Part shown: positions 62,805-64,000 of the stretch, piece by piece
How positions within the stretch are numbered: the stretch's first letter is position 1
How the letters are laid out: the number at the start of each line of letters is the position of its first letter
Assembly (NCBI GenBank): GCA_015056565.1
Contig: SVGB01000010.1
Location: 36,105-100,104 of the forward strand
Direction: 5' to 3'
DNA length: 64,000 nt
Origin: Butyrivibrio sp.
GTDB taxonomy: Bacteria > Bacillota > Clostridia > Lachnospirales > Lachnospiraceae
The notes under the pieces: model-generated
The model's input: the letters and a program-made list of their open reading frames with translations, nothing else
Database searches by the model: none
Told to the model about the DNA's origin: nothing
Translations under genes and position numbers: made by a program

Positions 62805-64000
62805 TTACATTAGTGATTCAGCTATATTCTGGCTGTGCTCAGCAATTCGTCTGCATACGGACAGGTACTCAGATATATATACACTGGATTCTGCAGAAGC
62901 CTTACCATTTCTAAGTGATTTTAAATCTGACTTCTTCAGCTTTTTTATCTGCTTAACCAGAGCTTCCGTCTTTTGAGTTATCAGCTGCGAAGCTGTAGCG
63001 TCTCGTCTTTCATATGCATCTGCAGTTGCTTCCAGTATCTCAGTAAGCTCCTTGTTGATAGGAACAAAAATGTCTTTCAATCCTGACCTGCCTTTAAAGT
63101 TATCCCGATTTATCTTCTTGGCTGTTGATGAAAGATTAAGAGAATAATCACTGATCCTCTCCATATCTCCCAGCACATGCAGCATATCCGCCACCATCAC
63201 GCTTTCTTTTCCGGAAGACTCCACAGACGATAATTGTATGAGAAACTGATTACACCCATCGACCATACTGTCCACTTCGTTTTCCAGCTCTCGCACATCC
63301 TCTTTTGCAGAAGAATCGTATGAGTCAAGAAGTGCCATAGCCTTAAGCACACCCTCTCCTGCTTTCTTCATCACAATCACTGTCTTTTTCCTGCATTCAG
63401 TCACAGCAATTGCAGGAGACAGTAACAGTCTGTTGTCTAAAAATACCTCTTCCTTACCATCTTCCTTTATGAGATGCTCAGCCAGTGCTACCAATGACTT
63501 TGAAAACGGCAGAAGCACAATTGTTGTCAGTATATTAAAGGCTGAATGAAAACATGCTATCGCAAATGGAGTTATAACTTCATCAAAAAACTGCAGATTT
63601 AGTATCCACTCACAGAAGAGGTATATGAATAGTCCAATTGCTGTCCCTATCATATTAAAGCTGATGTGGATCACAGACACTCTTTTGGCATTTTTGCTTA
63701 CACCAAATGAAGAAATAAGTGCCGTGACGCAGGTTCCGATGTTCTGGCCCATTATAATAGGAATCGCAACTCCATATGTTATATGCCCCGTCAAACTCAA
63801 CGCCTGCAGCACGCCAACAGAAGCAGCTGACGACTGGATAACGCCGGTAAATATAGTACCTATGATAACTCCAAAGAAAGGATTTCTGAACGCTGTAAGT
63901 ATACTTGTAAATTCCGGCATCTTGGCAAGTGGAGATAATGCATCCGACATCCATTCCATGCCATGTATCAAGACAGCAAAACCAACGAGTACAAATCCGA
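62805..64000 (-). CDS. Na/Pi cotransporter family protein with PhoU domain (5' truncated by window)
   Basis: Open to base 64000 in frame (the residues GFVLVGFAVLIHGM continue upstream), so the start is outside the window; about 398 C-terminal residues are present. Membrane part has the family repeat GVIQSSAASVGVLQAL and MGQNIGTCVTALI (QSS motif for Na/Pi). A cytoplasmic PhoU-like helical domain (~190 residues) follows at the C-terminus, with MADMLHVLGDMERISDYS-type helices. Takes up phosphate with sodium, or acts as phosphate-sensing transporter. Confidence 0.92.
   Translation of the reverse strand, partial: GFVLVGFAVLIHGMEWMSDALSPLAKMPEFTSILTAFRNPFFGVIIGTIFTGVIQSSAASVGVLQALSLTGHITYGVAIPIIMGQNIGTCVTALISSFGVSKNAKRVSVIHISFNMIGTAIGLFIYLFCEWILNLQFFDEVITPFAIACFHSAFNILTTIVLLPFSKSLVALAEHLIKEDGKEEVFLDNRLLLSPAIAVTECRKKTVIVMKKAGEGVLKAMALLDSYDSSAKEDVRELENEVDSMVDGCNQFLIQLSSVESSGKESVMVADMLHVLGDMERISDYSLNLSSTAKKINRDNFKGRSGLKDIFVPINKELTEILEATADAYERRDATASQLITQKTEALVKQIKKLKKSDLKSLRNGKASAESSVYISEYLSVCRRIAEHSQNIAESLM

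Overview
The window looks like a chromosomal segment of a low-GC, Gram-positive anaerobe of the Lachnospiraceae, most like Butyrivibrio or a close relative. This is inferred from gene content: a phosphate butyryltransferase-butyrate kinase pair, an intracellular pectin (rhamnogalacturonan I) degradation set with a sugar ABC importer, an ECF vitamin/amino-acid type transporter behind a T-box, a CIRCE-controlled clpB, and many strong AGGAGG ribosome binding sites. No species can be fixed from the sequence alone.

Layout. 1-6308 (+): end of a GH105 unsaturated glucuronyl/galacturonyl hydrolase, a GH112 phosphorylase, a CE12-type acetylesterase with an SLH-like tail, and an FN3-GH28 enzyme. 6381-11121: clpB with a perfect CIRCE operator, and divergently a LacI-like-sensor diguanylate cyclase. 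11281-19166 (-): second half of the sugar locus (GH28, a six-hairpin glycosidase, two ABC permeases, solute-binding lipoprotein, AraC regulator, GH43). 19374-20654: LarA-family racemase. 20969-24323: T-box with a UGG (Trp) specifier driving an ECF importer (S, A, A, T). 24358-30062: DUF308 protein, EngB, a small secreted protein, and clpX, clpP, tig. 30213-37888: BASS transporter, lipid kinase, folA, thyA, a beta-CASP metallo-beta-lactamase protein, DUF3048 lipoprotein, TraX-like protein. 38032-47869 (-): trkH, trkA, a glycosyltransferase, a lipoprotein, a membrane diguanylate cyclase, prfB and secA. 47870-49343: a 1.5-kb gene-poor region with two different short-repeat arrays and a decayed reading frame. 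49344-53358: buk, ptb, an acyl-CoA thioesterase, a glycosyltransferase. 53428-58010: CapA-like, DUF3160 and acetyltransferase genes. 58048-62616 (-): a tightly packed five-gene operon of ECF sigma factor, membrane protein, ABC ATPase, ABC permease and an Lsa-like ABC-F protein. 62805-64000: 3' part of a Na/Pi cotransporter.

How it fits together. The sugar genes appear to import RG-I oligosaccharides by the ABC system and break them down inside the cell: none of the complete catalytic proteins has a signal peptide. GH112 next to GH105, GH28 and CE12 points to phosphorolysis of Gal-beta-1,4-Rha from galactan-substituted RG-I. Sugars would feed fermentation ending in the ptb-buk butyrate step.

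Most unusual signals: (1) six copies of a modular long-inverted-repeat family built on a GACACGGGGACGGTTCT unit, with arms up to 74 bp and changing but always self-complementary tips; (2) an alternating-orientation array of TTACGGACT sites upstream of secA; (3) the sigma/ABC/ABC-F operon; (4) the SLH-like tail on a cytoplasmic acetylesterase; (5) the Trp T-box on an ECF importer. I did not find a CRISPR array, a complete insertion sequence, a tRNA or an rRNA.
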